This document shows, one piece after another, positions 1 through 8,511 of a stretch of 64,000 bases of DNA (position 1 is the first letter of the stretch; every line of letters starts with the position of its first letter). Source of the stretch: Imperialibacter roseus (lineage in GTDB: Bacteria; Bacteroidota; Bacteroidia; Cytophagales; Cyclobacteriaceae); assembly GCF_032999765.1 (NCBI RefSeq), contig NZ_CP136051.1:1960417-2024416 (forward strand). The letters run 5' to 3'. Under the pieces are notes generated by a model. That model was given only the letters and a program-made list of their open reading frames with translations, was not told the DNA's origin and did no database searches. A program made the position numbers and the translations under genes.

Positions 1-1
1 T

Positions 2-1573
2 GAGTACAACTTACGTTCGGTCGAATTAATGAAACAATATGGAAAGCCGACTGATTATGCAACATCCCTCTATGCGTTGGGTAATTATTATATGGAAACT
101 AAGGAGTACGACAAGTGCGAGACTTATTATTTAGAAGCTTTAACGATTCTTGAGGGAGCAGATTCACCTGGTAAGCTCGCTGACATGTACTTCAATATGG
201 GAGTTCTATCAGCGGTTAAAAAAAGGATAGATGAGTCCTCCGGCTTCTATGAAAAGTCTCTTGGTTTATATCAAGCGCTTGGCGACGAAGCCAGCTACCC
301 AAAAGTCTGGACAGCTATTGGGTACAATTTTTATGTGCAAGGAAAATTTACTAAAGCCAAAAGCTACTATTTAAAGGCAGAGCAGGGACTTTCAATATCA
401 AGTAGTACCTACAGTTACTGTTATAATCTGGCGTCTTTGTCACGCACTGAGTACATGCTTAAGAACTATGGGTCGGCATTGAACTACGCAAAAAAAATGG
501 AAAGAGTAGCTAGTGATGTTGGAGTTCTTAGGTTTAGTATAGATGCCCAAGTTCTTTTTCGACAAGTATATGATGCCCAGGGAGATTTACCCAAAGCCTA
601 TGCAAGCCTGCAGCTCTTCCACATACTCTCCGACTCGCTGCAGAATATCGAAAAGGAAAAAGTTGTCAAAGAACTCACCATCAAATACGAAACCGAACTC
701 AAGGAAAAGGAAATAGCGAAGCTCACCTCGGAAACGAAGGCGCAGGAGCAGGAAGTGCTGCTGGCTACATCAGAAAAGAATGCCTACCGGGTGGGTATTG
801 TGTTGGCAGTGGCGCTGGCCATTGCGGTCTCGGCCTTTTTTGCACAACGGCAAAAGGCCAGCCAGCTCAGAAGTATGCAGGCGCTAACAGAACGCAATGT
901 TCGCATCGATGCGCTTTTGAAAGAGCAGGAGGTAAGCTCGCTCAATGCCCTGATAGAAGGGCAGGAAAAGGAACGCATGCGAATAGCTGAGGAGCTTCAC
1001 GATCGTCTGGGGAGTATGCTGTCGGCGATTAAACTGAATTTTATTAGCAGCACTGTCAAAAAAGACGTAGAACAAAAAAGCCCCGAAAACGAGACAGTCA
1101 AAACCACCCAAATGCTGGATGAGGCGGTGACCGAAGTGAGGCGCATTTCTCATAACCTCTCTACCGGTCAGGTATCCCGGTATGGGCTGGTCAGCTCCAT
1201 GGATGACCTGGCAGCGAGGATCAACCAGTCGGACAGCGTGGCCATGAAAGTGATGCACTTTAACCTGGAAGAACGGCTGCCGGTAGAAATGGAAACAGGT
1301 ATTTACCGTATCACCCAGGAAATGCTGGCCAATGTGCTCAAACATGCGCATGCCAGCGAGTTCATTGTTCAGCTGAATAAGACAGAGAACAGCGTGATAC
1401 TGACTGCGGAAGACGACGGAATAGGCTTCGACTACAAAGAAGCCAGAAGAAGGGGTGGCATTGGCTTGCAGAATATTGAAAATCGGGTGAAGAAGTTCGG
1501 AGGGCAGTTCAGTGTTGACACCGCCCCGGGTAAAGGGGCTATTTTAACTTTTGAGTTTCCGCTGGAAGCCTGA
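2..1573 (+). CDS. TPR-containing sensor histidine kinase, 5' end outside window
   Basis: This is a membrane sensor kinase whose beginning lies upstream: the frame is open back to base 2, so the ATG at base 29 is probably internal. Counting from that ATG, residues 1-210 are TPR-like helical repeats, about 215-250 are a charged coiled coil, and about 254-274 are one membrane segment. A HisKA_3-type dimerisation box follows (ERMRIAEELHDRLGSML; the phosphoacceptor would be His324). The C-terminal HATPase domain has an N-box (EMLANVLKHAHA) and G-boxes (DDGIGF, GGIGLQNI). The family phosphorylates NarL/LuxR-type response regulators; none lies downstream here, so a partner would have to be upstream or elsewhere. 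The TPR part is probably periplasmic (inference). Confidence 0.88.
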   Translation, partial: EYNLRSVELMKQYGKPTDYATSLYALGNYYMETKEYDKCETYYLEALTILEGADSPGKLADMYFNMGVLSAVKKRIDESSGFYEKSLGLYQALGDEASYPKVWTAIGYNFYVQGKFTKAKSYYLKAEQGLSISSSTYSYCYNLASLSRTEYMLKNYGSALNYAKKMERVASDVGVLRFSIDAQVLFRQVYDAQGDLPKAYASLQLFHILSDSLQNIEKEKVVKELTIKYETELKEKEIAKLTSETKAQEQEVLLATSEKNAYRVGIVLAVALAIAVSAFFAQRQKASQLRSMQALTERNVRIDALLKEQEVSSLNALIEGQEKERMRIAEELHDRLGSMLSAIKLNFISSTVKKDVEQKSPENETVKTTQMLDEAVTEVRRISHNLSTGQVSRYGLVSSMDDLAARINQSDSVAMKVMHFNLEERLPVEMETGIYRITQEMLANVLKHAHASEFIVQLNKTENSVILTAEDDGIGFDYKEARRRGGIGLQNIENRVKKFGGQFSVDTAPGKGAILTFEFPLEA

Positions 1574-1788
1574 AAGAGATGAGAGGGGGCGTCAGGCATT
1601 TGTTGAAATGTCAAAAACCAACCTCCAACTCCGTGGTCTGTCCCCCGACAGACCTTGACGAAAGCCTTTTGCGATGTGTTTGGGCTGTCAGGGGACAGCC
1701 CAAGGTCACAAGACGAGCCAAGGTGTGGAAGCCTGAAAGAGATGGTTGGGGTTGTCAGACATCTGTTGAAATGTCAAAAATCAACCTC
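1564..1788 (+). repeat. Direct duplication of the kinase gene tail
   Basis: A segment of about 62 bp starting in the last codons of the kinase gene (1564-1625) recurs with small changes at 1727-1788, an offset of 163 bp. Shared landmarks are GGAAGCCTGAAAGAGATG at the start and TTGAAATGTCAAAAA near the end. The second copy is non-coding. The two copies flank a hairpin pair (1635-1701). Confidence 0.75.
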
Positions 1789-1963
1789 AAATAAGCAGTT
1801 GAGCTGCTACAAGGAAACCCCAAATAACAAATGACAAATCTCAAATAAGCTCCAAGGCACAAAATGAGAAACCTCGAAAACAACCTCCAACTCCGTGGTC
1901 TGTCCCCCGACAGACCTTGACTAAACTCCTTTGCGATGCGTTTGGGCTGTCAGGGGACGACCC
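1619..1963 (+). repeat. Two copies of a paired-hairpin intergenic element
   Basis: In copy 1, GGTCTGTC/GACAGACC (1635-1642 and 1647-1654, loop CCCC) is followed by GGGCTGTC/GACAGCCC (1682-1689 and 1694-1701, loop AGGG). In copy 2 the first hairpin is identical (1897-1904 and 1909-1916), while the second (1944-1951 and 1956-1963) has two mismatches in its right arm. The sequence leading into the first hairpin (AACCTCCAACTCCGTG) is the same in both. It looks like a small dispersed repetitive element or a structured RNA region; no transposase is nearby. The 1574-2093 gap holds no convincing gene. Confidence 0.7.
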
Positions 1964-2093
1964 AAGGTCAGAGGACGGCCCAAGTGTCGGTGGATCTGAT
2001 GGCGTAGCAAGTTTCGGATTTCGCTTATTCGAATTTGAGATTTACTTGCCTTTTTTTGCGCTTGTTATTTGGGTATTGTTCTTTAAAAAAGTG

Positions 2094-3422
2094 CTATTCT
2101 CTCAATTTCAGCGCTTTCACTTCCTCAATATTCTTGCAACCAGCCAAGCCCATGTTGAGCTCAAAATCGGCTGCCATGTTCCTGATGACATCGTATACCC
2201 CCTCTTCTCCGTCAATGGCCAACCCGAAAGCATAACTCCTTGCCATGCAAACGGCCGAAGCACCGAGTGCCACCGCTTTCATCATGTCCGCCCCGGAGCG
2301 TACGCCCGAATCGAGCAGGATGGGGAAGTCTTCACCAACGGCTTTTTTCACTTCTGGCAACATTTCAATGGTGCTCACAGCGCCATCTACCTGTCTGCCT
2401 CCGTGGTTAGAAAGTATAATGCCATCCATTTCATGTTCCATGGCCATTTTCGCATCTTCCGGGTGCAGAATGCCCTTCAGCAGAATGGGTAGCTTGGTTC
2501 TTTTTCTCAGAAATGCGAGATCTTGCCAGGTAAGGGAAGGCCGGGAGTAGATATTGATAAATTGTCGGACGGCAGCCAGTGGTTCGCCAGAAAAAGCGTT
2601 TTTAAAGAAGTTGCCTGGGTAGTTGTTTAATAATTGAATAAGGGACAGAAAGGTGGTTGGCCTGATTTTCCTTTCCACAGGCGTTTCCTCGCCGATGGCT
2701 TTCTCTCTCAGCAGGCGCATAAACACCGGATCGCTGGTGTATTGAGCAATGCCCTTGGCTTTCAGGAAGGGGAGGAAGGCCAGGTCGAGGTCCCTGGTTC
2801 TCCAGCCGAGCATGGAGGTGTCGAGCGTTACCACGATAGCCGAACAGCCACAATTCTCGGCCCTTTTCACCAGGCTTTCCACCAGCTCATTCGACTTGCT
2901 CCAGTAGAGCTGAAACCACCTTGGGCTATCGCCCATGGCCCTGGCAACCGTTTCCATTGGCACTGACGCCTGATTGGAAAAGATAAAGGGAATGCCAGCT
3001 TTTGCTGCAGCCTTCCCCACCGCCAGGTCGGCCTTTTTGTGCACCATTTCCAGCACGCCCACTGGAGAGAGCAGCAGTGGTAGGGGAAGCTTTTGACCAA
3101 AGAGGGTAGTAGAAGTGTCCCTTCTTGATACATCGTTGAGCATGCGGGGAACAATCTTCCATTTTTCGAAGCCTGAGAGGTTTTCAGCCATCGTAGTCTC
3201 CCGACCTGCGCCTCCGGCAATATAGGCCCAGGCCTCTTTGCTCATTTTCTTTTTGGCGGCTTTCTGAAGTTTGGCAAAGTCGACAGGCACCTTCGGTAAA
3301 ATACCAGCCATGCCGTCAAGGTAAATCTTCTTTTGCCAGCTGAGGGCATCCATGGGTTCGCTCATGTGTGTGTTGTTGTGCAAAATGCCCATCAAACCAT
3401 TTGCTTTTCGGGCATTCAGCAT
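2094..3422 (-). CDS. FMN-dependent alpha-hydroxy-acid oxidase/dehydrogenase (lactate dehydrogenase-like)
   Basis: A TIM-barrel flavoenzyme of the family that oxidises 2-hydroxy acids such as L-lactate to 2-oxo acids with FMN. The family signature SNHGGRQVDGA is present with the catalytic base at about His340. The phosphate-binding end is DSGVRSGADMMKA, and the N-terminal part has SPVGVLEMVHKKADLAVGKA. At 442 residues it is longer than the usual 350-400, partly because of an insertion around residues 210-260. The annotated ATG is the furthest upstream; an internal ATG (MSEPMDALSW, about base 3365) is equally plausible. It lies 64 bp downstream of the PHP phosphatase on the same strand. Substrate specificity cannot be read from the sequence; lactate is the default guess. 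Confidence 0.85.
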   Translation of the reverse strand: MLNARKANGLMGILHNNTHMSEPMDALSWQKKIYLDGMAGILPKVPVDFAKLQKAAKKKMSKEAWAYIAGGAGRETTMAENLSGFEKWKIVPRMLNDVSRRDTSTTLFGQKLPLPLLLSPVGVLEMVHKKADLAVGKAAAKAGIPFIFSNQASVPMETVARAMGDSPRWFQLYWSKSNELVESLVKRAENCGCSAIVVTLDTSMLGWRTRDLDLAFLPFLKAKGIAQYTSDPVFMRLLREKAIGEETPVERKIRPTTFLSLIQLLNNYPGNFFKNAFSGEPLAAVRQFINIYSRPSLTWQDLAFLRKRTKLPILLKGILHPEDAKMAMEHEMDGIILSNHGGRQVDGAVSTIEMLPEVKKAVGEDFPILLDSGVRSGADMMKAVALGASAVCMARSYAFGLAIDGEEGVYDVIRNMAADFELNMGLAGCKNIEEVKALKLRE

Positions 3423-3486
3423 AGCTATTAAAAAATCAAACTAGCGTCATATCAATCTAATGCAAAAGACGCACATTCTCAACTGA

Positions 3487-4353
3487 TCACACCTCAATCC
3501 CGTCAACAGTAAGGCGACCTTCCTGCCAGTCATTGTTGAGGAGCACCATCACTTGCGTGAGGCCGGCACTGACCAACTGCTCGGCTGTTTCGCTGAAAAA
3601 TCCTGTCATTTCTTGTGTGTGATGGCTGTCGGAGTTTATCATGATGGGAATCGACATGTCTTTCAGGTAGCGAAAAATCCACGGGGAGGGGTAGCTCGTT
3701 GTGGTCTTCTTTTTATACAAACCCCTGGTATTAATTTCCAGCATCAATCCTTTTCCCTTCACAGCTTCAAGTGTTTCAACGATCTCCTTTTGATACCACC
3801 TGTCGTTTTCATTGAAGAGAAGCCCGTTGGCATTCTGCATTTTTATTTTGTCCAGATGCCCAACTATGGTGGGCGGAGCTTCTTGTATCATTTGTCTGGT
3901 AAGGGCGAAATACCTTTGAACGGCGGCTTTTGCATCGCCACCAAAAATAGATTGCAGCCCATCATCAAAAACTTTTGATGCTCCGTCTATTTCCCAGGGG
4001 GTGCCATCGGCAAACGAGTCCACAAAATGAACCGAGCCTATGCTGTAGTCCAGGTCGGCGTCTACGATCCAATCGCTGTTTACCGAAATAACTCCAGGTA
4101 TAAAGTCAACCTCAAGGCTGCTATATACATCGATAATTCCCAGGTATTTGGCTTTGCAGTCCTGTATATCGGTGAAATAATCGGACATGGCCTCCCTTTT
4201 CATCGTCCAGGGCCACGTAAATGGCGTGGGTGCGTGCGATGAAATGCCATAGGAAATCATGCCAAGTTCAACAGCCCGGCTGATATATTCTTCTGCTGTG
4301 CCTTTGCCGTCGCAGTAGTGCGTATGGCTGTGGTAGTTTGTCCAACCCTTCAT
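3487..4353 (-). CDS. PHP-domain phosphatase, histidinol-phosphatase-like
   Basis: A metal-dependent phosphoesterase of the PHP superfamily, 288 residues, close to the length of HisK-type histidinol phosphatases. The metal-binding motifs appear in the expected order: HSHTHYCDGKG at the N-terminus, SSHAP, SLEVDFIPG, GSVHF, GHLDKIK, EINTRG and NSDSHH near the C-terminus. No other histidine biosynthesis gene is in the window, so the physiological substrate is uncertain. Transcription runs towards the hydroxy-acid oxidase gene and the two may share a transcript. Confidence 0.82.
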   Translation of the reverse strand: MKGWTNYHSHTHYCDGKGTAEEYISRAVELGMISYGISSHAPTPFTWPWTMKREAMSDYFTDIQDCKAKYLGIIDVYSSLEVDFIPGVISVNSDWIVDADLDYSIGSVHFVDSFADGTPWEIDGASKVFDDGLQSIFGGDAKAAVQRYFALTRQMIQEAPPTIVGHLDKIKMQNANGLLFNENDRWYQKEIVETLEAVKGKGLMLEINTRGLYKKKTTTSYPSPWIFRYLKDMSIPIMINSDSHHTQEMTGFFSETAEQLVSAGLTQVMVLLNNDWQEGRLTVDGIEV

Positions 4354-4683
4354 TTACACAATTTGCAAAAAAGAAGTGGCGTTTTTAGAAAAATTGTGAT
4401 GAATGAAATGTTATGTGTGCCTCAAAAAATAGAGATGAAAAATTTATTGATGACGATAACCACCAGGAGGGAGAAAAACAATGTTACCTCAACGATTAAA
4501 AGGACTTTGCTCCAGGTCTTTCCAATTTTCATTGAACTTAGGGGAAGTAGGTTTCTATTTCAATATTAATAATTCTTCACCTTTCATAAACGGTTGTTAA
4601 TCAGAAGTTTTCCACAATTCGATAAGAATTTTGTTGATAACCTAACCCCGTGTTTCGTATCTTCATGCGAAAAATAGACAATC
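4354..4683. other. AT-rich divergent intergenic region
   Basis: 330 bp separate the divergent PHP phosphatase and DUF4920 lipoprotein genes. I see no gene. It must hold both promoters; a weak -7-like TATCTTCA lies at 4658-4665 before the lipoprotein gene, without a convincing upstream element. Two near matches to the DnaA box consensus (4608-4616 and 4632-4640) are noted but not regarded as an origin. Confidence 0.4.
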
Positions 4684-5166
4684 ATGCGTAAACTATTATA
4701 CATAGGTATTTCAGCGTTGATGCTGACTGCTTGCCAGCAAAAGGAAGTGAAAAATGAGCAAGCCGCTGTTGCTGATGAGGCGGTTTACGAAAGCTTTGGT
4801 GCCGCTATAACCGACGATCAGGCATCACCAGTAGCCCAACTTACAGCCATGGCTGGTGATTCAATTTACACCAAGGTGAGGGGAACCATTGTTGATGTGT
4901 GCCAGGCTAAGGGTTGTTGGATGAAACTCGATCTTGGCAACAATGAAACTATGAGGGTAACCTTTAAGGACTATGGATTTTTTGTGCCAAAAAATGCCAA
5001 AGGCAGGGAGGTAGTGATAGAGGGAGTGGCGCTGAAGTCGTTAACGCCTGTTGAAGAATTGCAGCACTATGCCAAAGATGCCGGAAAAACGGCCGATGAA
5101 ATTGCAGCCATTACGGCGCCCGTTCAGGAATTGTCCTTCGAGGCAGTTGGGGTATTGATGAGATAA
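4684..5166 (+). CDS. DUF4920 family lipoprotein
   Basis: A 160-residue predicted lipoprotein. The N-terminus (MRKLLYIGISALMLTACQQK) is a type II signal peptide with lipobox LTAC and Cys17 as the lipidation site. The rest matches the Bacteroidota DUF4920 family: FGAAITDDQASPV, then a conserved VDVCQAKGCWMKL segment with two cysteines, then VTFKDYGFFVP. The fold is probably a small beta-barrel; the function is not known, and the Cys pair suggests metal or redox chemistry (inference only). It is a single gene closed by a hairpin terminator. Confidence 0.85.
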   Translation: MRKLLYIGISALMLTACQQKEVKNEQAAVADEAVYESFGAAITDDQASPVAQLTAMAGDSIYTKVRGTIVDVCQAKGCWMKLDLGNNETMRVTFKDYGFFVPKNAKGREVVIEGVALKSLTPVEELQHYAKDAGKTADEIAAITAPVQELSFEAVGVLMR

Positions 5167-5175
5167 GGGAGAATG

Positions 5176-5200
5176 GCCCACATCCGTTCGGCATGTGGGC
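5176..5200. terminator. Hairpin between convergent genes
   Basis: GCCCACAT and ATGTGGGC form a perfect 8-bp stem around CCGTTCGGC, placed between the ends of the DUF4920 gene and proC. The T-tract is weak on the + side (TTTAAATTTT about 10 nt later). It probably serves both convergent genes. Confidence 0.6.
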
Positions 5201-5209
5201 ACTCAAGCT

Positions 5210-5992
5210 TTAAATTTTGTTGTACGACGTAATGATCCCTTTAATCAGTGCCGAGCTGAAGCCCTGATGCTCCATTTCATTCAAGCCGGCAATGGTGCAC
5301 CCTTGTGGTGTGGTTACCTTATCAATCTCATATTCAGGGTGTCGCCCGCCTTCAAGCAATAAACTAGCTGCTCCTTTTACCGTTTGTGTGGCAATTAGCT
5401 GTGCCACCTTGGCACTGAAGCCAATTTCGATACCCCCCTGAGACGCCGCTCTGATAAACCTGAGTGCATAGGCAATACCGCAAGCGCCAAGAATAGTAGA
5501 TGCATTCATCAGCTCCTCCTGAATATAGATAGCAGAGCCAAGCTGCGAAAAAAGCTTCAGCACTGCCTCCGAGGCGTCTTTGTTGCTCTCGTCTCCGGCT
5601 AAACAGGTCATAGACTCGCAAATGGCGATGGCGGTATTGGGCATGGCCCTGTACACTAACGCTTGTGCTCCCAGTACGGCCTTCATGTCTTGAATAAGTA
5701 CGCCGGTAACCACCGATACAACGATAGGCCCCTTCTTTTCTACTGCGAACTTGATTTGCTGCAACACCTCTTTGGTTTGCTTGGGCTTGATGGCAAGAAT
5801 CACCATGTCGGCCGACTCGGTAGCCTGCACATTATCAGCACTGATGTTCACACCCTTCTCGGCTAGCTGATCCAGCAACTGGACATTTCGACGGGTAACA
5901 GTAATGTCTTCTGCTTTGGCGTAATTCTTTTTAATTATCCCTTCGGCAATCGCCACCCCCAGGTTGCCACCACCTATTATCGAAATCTTCAT
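5210..5992 (-). CDS. proC: Pyrroline-5-carboxylate reductase
   Basis: Last step of proline biosynthesis: NAD(P)H-dependent reduction of 1-pyrroline-5-carboxylate to L-proline in the cytoplasm. The N-terminal Rossmann motif is IIGGGNLGVAIAEGI (residues 4-18), followed by ILAIKPKQ and the family landmark YRAMPNTAIAI. The C-terminal dimerisation part has SQGGIEIGFSAKVAQLIA and VTTPQGCTIAGLNEME, which corresponds to the ProC signature. 260 residues is normal for the family. It is monocistronic, facing the DUF4920 gene. Confidence 0.94.
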   Translation of the reverse strand: MKISIIGGGNLGVAIAEGIIKKNYAKAEDITVTRRNVQLLDQLAEKGVNISADNVQATESADMVILAIKPKQTKEVLQQIKFAVEKKGPIVVSVVTGVLIQDMKAVLGAQALVYRAMPNTAIAICESMTCLAGDESNKDASEAVLKLFSQLGSAIYIQEELMNASTILGACGIAYALRFIRAASQGGIEIGFSAKVAQLIATQTVKGAASLLLEGGRHPEYEIDKVTTPQGCTIAGLNEMEHQGFSSALIKGIITSYNKI

Positions 5993-6192
5993 AAAGCGTC
6001 TGTTGATTAAATGTTTATCTAAGCGAGCGCAAAGGTTAATGAAAATTTGGTCAAGAAGGAAATACGCAGCTCATTTATGCTAAAAATCCCCCTGCTTCAC
6101 CTCGAAAGTGAGAAATCAGCAGATCACCTACTTTGGTTTGTGCACAGCGGTTTGATGATGATTTCGATAGTATTGCAAGCGGTGCTCAGGAA

Positions 6193-6230
6193 TAAAAAAA
6201 AGGAGGCTCCATGCTCAGGAACCTCCCTTT
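6193..6230 (-). terminator. Rho-independent terminator of the glutaryl-CoA dehydrogenase gene
   Basis: On the minus strand GGAGGTTCC pairs with GGAGCCTCC (one G-U pair) around TGAGCAT and is followed by a run of eight T. It lies about 24 bp after the stop codon of the acyl-CoA dehydrogenase gene. The remaining 200 bp up to proC contain nothing else I can identify. Confidence 0.8.
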
Positions 6231-6253
6231 GTAAAGTCATTAAGGCCGCCTTT

Positions 6254-7477
6254 TTACTTGAAAGCAGGAATTCCCGTGATATGATTTCCCAAAATCAGCA
6301 GGTGGATGTCGTGTGTGCCTTCGTAGGTCAACACCGATTCCAGGTTCATCATGTGGCGCATCATAGGGTACTCTCCGGTGATGCCCATACCGCCATGTAT
6401 TTGTCTGGCTTCTCTTGCTATGTCCAGCGCCGTTGCCACGCTGTTTCTCTTGGCCATCGAAATCTGTGGTGTGGTGGCCTTGCCTTCGTTCATCATTTTG
6501 CCGAGCTTCCAGTTAACCAGCTGTGCTTTCGTTATTTCCGTAAGCATTTCGGCCAGTTTTTTCTGAATCAGCTGGAAGCTTCCGATCGGCTTGTCGAACT
6601 GAATACGCTCCAGAGCGTACCTGCGGGCTGCATCGTAGCAGTCCATAGCCGCACCAATCGCTCCCCAGGCAATGCCGTAGCGGGCGCTGTCGAGGCACTT
6701 CATGGGTGCGCCCAGGCCGCTTTTGCCTGGCAGGAGGTTTTCCTTGGGCACTTTTAGGTTGTCAAACACCAGTTCGCCCGTGCAGCTGGCTCTCAGCGAC
6801 CATTTGCCGTGAGTTTCCGGCGTGGAAAAGCCTTCCATGCCTCGCTCTACTACCAGGCCATGGATCCGGCCTTCTTCGTTTTTGGCCCACACCACAGCGA
6901 TGTCTGCTTTAGGGGCATTCGAAATCCACATTTTGGCTCCGTTGAGGAGGTAGTGGTCGCCCATGTCTTTGAAGTTAGTTTTCATGCCCGACGGGTTCGA
7001 TCCAAAATCAGGCTCTGTAAGACCGAAGCAACCGAGCATTTCGCCACTTGCCAGTTTGGGCAAGTACTTCATTTTTTGCTCCTCGTTGCCATAACTATAG
7101 ATAGGATACATCACCAGGGAGCCTTGTACAGACGCTGTAGAGCGCATGCCCGAGTCACCTCTTTCTATTTCCTGCATAATCAGGCCATAAGAAATATAAT
7201 CCAGCCCGCCTCCACCATACTCTGCAGGAATGGTGGGGCCAAAGGCGCCAACTTCTCCGAATTTCCGAACGATCTCATAGGGAAAATGGTTATTTTCGGC
7301 CCAGTGTTCGATATAGGGAGTGATTTCTTTCTTAACAAAATCCCTTACTGAACTCCTGATCAGTAGATGTTCCTCAGTTAGCAGGTCATCAATTTCATAA
7401 AAGTCGGGAGATTCGAATAGGTCTTGTTTTTGATTTTTAATGGCTTGGGTGCCTGGGGTTAATGTATTTACGGACAT
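6254..7477 (-). CDS. gcdH: Glutaryl-CoA dehydrogenase-type acyl-CoA dehydrogenase
   Basis: An FAD acyl-CoA dehydrogenase, 407 residues. It carries the features of the glutaryl-CoA dehydrogenase subgroup: RSTASVQGSLVMYPI, where Arg112 corresponds to the Arg that contacts the glutaryl carboxylate; GCFGLTEPDFGSNPSGM for FAD and substrate; and the catalytic base in YEGTHDIHLLILG (Glu386). The family oxidises and decarboxylates glutaryl-CoA to crotonyl-CoA in lysine and tryptophan breakdown. The tryptophan dioxygenase gene lies next door, divergently transcribed, which fits a shared catabolic theme (inference). A -7-like promoter box lies about 32 bp upstream. Confidence 0.88.
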   Translation of the reverse strand: MSVNTLTPGTQAIKNQKQDLFESPDFYEIDDLLTEEHLLIRSSVRDFVKKEITPYIEHWAENNHFPYEIVRKFGEVGAFGPTIPAEYGGGGLDYISYGLIMQEIERGDSGMRSTASVQGSLVMYPIYSYGNEEQKMKYLPKLASGEMLGCFGLTEPDFGSNPSGMKTNFKDMGDHYLLNGAKMWISNAPKADIAVVWAKNEEGRIHGLVVERGMEGFSTPETHGKWSLRASCTGELVFDNLKVPKENLLPGKSGLGAPMKCLDSARYGIAWGAIGAAMDCYDAARRYALERIQFDKPIGSFQLIQKKLAEMLTEITKAQLVNWKLGKMMNEGKATTPQISMAKRNSVATALDIAREARQIHGGMGITGEYPMMRHMMNLESVLTYEGTHDIHLLILGNHITGIPAFK

Positions 7478-7508
7478 GCTATTTTTTGGTTAAATCCCTT
7501 TAAACGTT

Positions 7509-7516
7509 CAAATTTA
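7509..7516 (-). promoter_or_regulatory. Candidate -7 promoter box for gcdH
   Basis: On the minus strand the sequence is TAAATTTG, a full match to the Bacteroidota -7 consensus TAnnTTTG, 32 bp from the gcdH start codon. The -33 element is not clear. Confidence 0.4.
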
Positions 7517-7544
7517 CAACTAAAACAATTAATTCCTTTGTTTG

Positions 7545-8507
7545 ATGAGCAATTCGGAAAAAGATCAAAAGATCGTATCTCAGATCAGAAAATTGGAGGA
7601 GAAGTATGAGGCGATGGGGCAAGATTTGTCATCGTATCTCGACGGTCTTTTGCATGCTGATTACCTTACCTACTGGGACTATATTCACCTCGATACCCTG
7701 CTGAGTTTGCAGACACCGAGAACCCGCTTTCCTGATGAAAAGATATTCATTCTTTATCACCAAATCACGGAGCTCTATTTTCAGCTGATAAGAAACGAAA
7801 TGGCACAGCTATCGTTCGACGACGCTGATGACATCGGCCTTTTTAAAGTAAGGATCAAAAGGATCCTTCGCTACTGGAAACACCTGGTGGATTCATTTGA
7901 GGTAATGATCGATGGCATGGAGCCTTCCCAGTTTCTGAAGTTCAGAATGGCGCTGTTGCCTGCAAGCGGGTTTCAGTCTGCCCAATACCGACTGATAGAA
8001 ATCGGCTCGACATCATTGATCAACCTGACGGATAAGGCCTACCGGGAGAGTGTGCACGGCGAACCTTCGGTGGAGTTACTTATCGACAATCTGTACTGGA
8101 AAAGAGGGGCAACGGAGCTGGCTTCGTCAAAAAAGACACTGACACTTCGCCAGTTTGAGGATAAATACCACCGTGAGTTCATTCAATTTGGTGAAGAGAT
8201 CAAACACCGAACGATTTGGGACGTTTATCAGCAGCAGTACGAAAAGCGTCAGGATGAAGAACTTATAGAATTAATGAGGACATTAGACCAGGAGGCGAAC
8301 GTGAAGTGGCCGCTTTCTCACTTTAAGTCGGCCACCAGGTACCTGCAAAGAGAACCTGACGTAATTGCTGCTACAGGCGGCACCAACTGGCAAAAATACT
8401 TGCCACCACGCTTTCAAATGGTTACATTCTTCCCTGGTCTTTGGAGTGAAACCGAGTTGGACCGATGGGGAAAGTCAATCGATGTAGTTGCAGCGCCAAG
8501 TCAATAA
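7545..8507 (+). CDS. Tryptophan 2,3-dioxygenase family protein
   Basis: A haem dioxygenase that opens the indole ring of L-tryptophan to N-formylkynurenine. Family motifs are present in order: LTYWDYIHLDTLLSLQ, FILYHQITELYFQLIRNE, LLPASGFQSAQYRLIE and ATGGTNWQKYLPP. The haem-ligand region differs from the classical proteobacterial enzymes. The best candidate axial histidine is in WPLSHFKSATRYL, with a longer spacer to the TGG motif than I would expect. The frame could begin with the TTG at 7542, but the next codon is ATG (7545), which I chose. Five bases separate its stop from the next gene, so the three genes 7545-10743 are probably one transcript. Confidence 0.85.
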   Translation: MSNSEKDQKIVSQIRKLEEKYEAMGQDLSSYLDGLLHADYLTYWDYIHLDTLLSLQTPRTRFPDEKIFILYHQITELYFQLIRNEMAQLSFDDADDIGLFKVRIKRILRYWKHLVDSFEVMIDGMEPSQFLKFRMALLPASGFQSAQYRLIEIGSTSLINLTDKAYRESVHGEPSVELLIDNLYWKRGATELASSKKTLTLRQFEDKYHREFIQFGEEIKHRTIWDVYQQQYEKRQDEELIELMRTLDQEANVKWPLSHFKSATRYLQREPDVIAATGGTNWQKYLPPRFQMVTFFPGLWSETELDRWGKSIDVVAAPSQ

Positions 8508-8511
8508 CTAA

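Noticed and set aside
1579-1794. Short + frame over the hairpin repeats
   Set aside because: It consists of the duplicated non-coding element; the second copy is not kept in the same frame and the product has no protein-like features.
1917-2492. 191-codon + frame overlapping the hydroxy-acid oxidase gene
   Set aside because: Most of it is antisense to the clearly recognised flavoenzyme, and the rest covers the hairpin element.
4608-4640. Two near-consensus DnaA boxes (TTTTCCACA and TGTTGATAA) as a replication origin
   Set aside because: Only two sites with one mismatch each, no further boxes, and no dnaA or other origin-linked genes nearby. gyrB at 15484 does not by itself indicate oriC.
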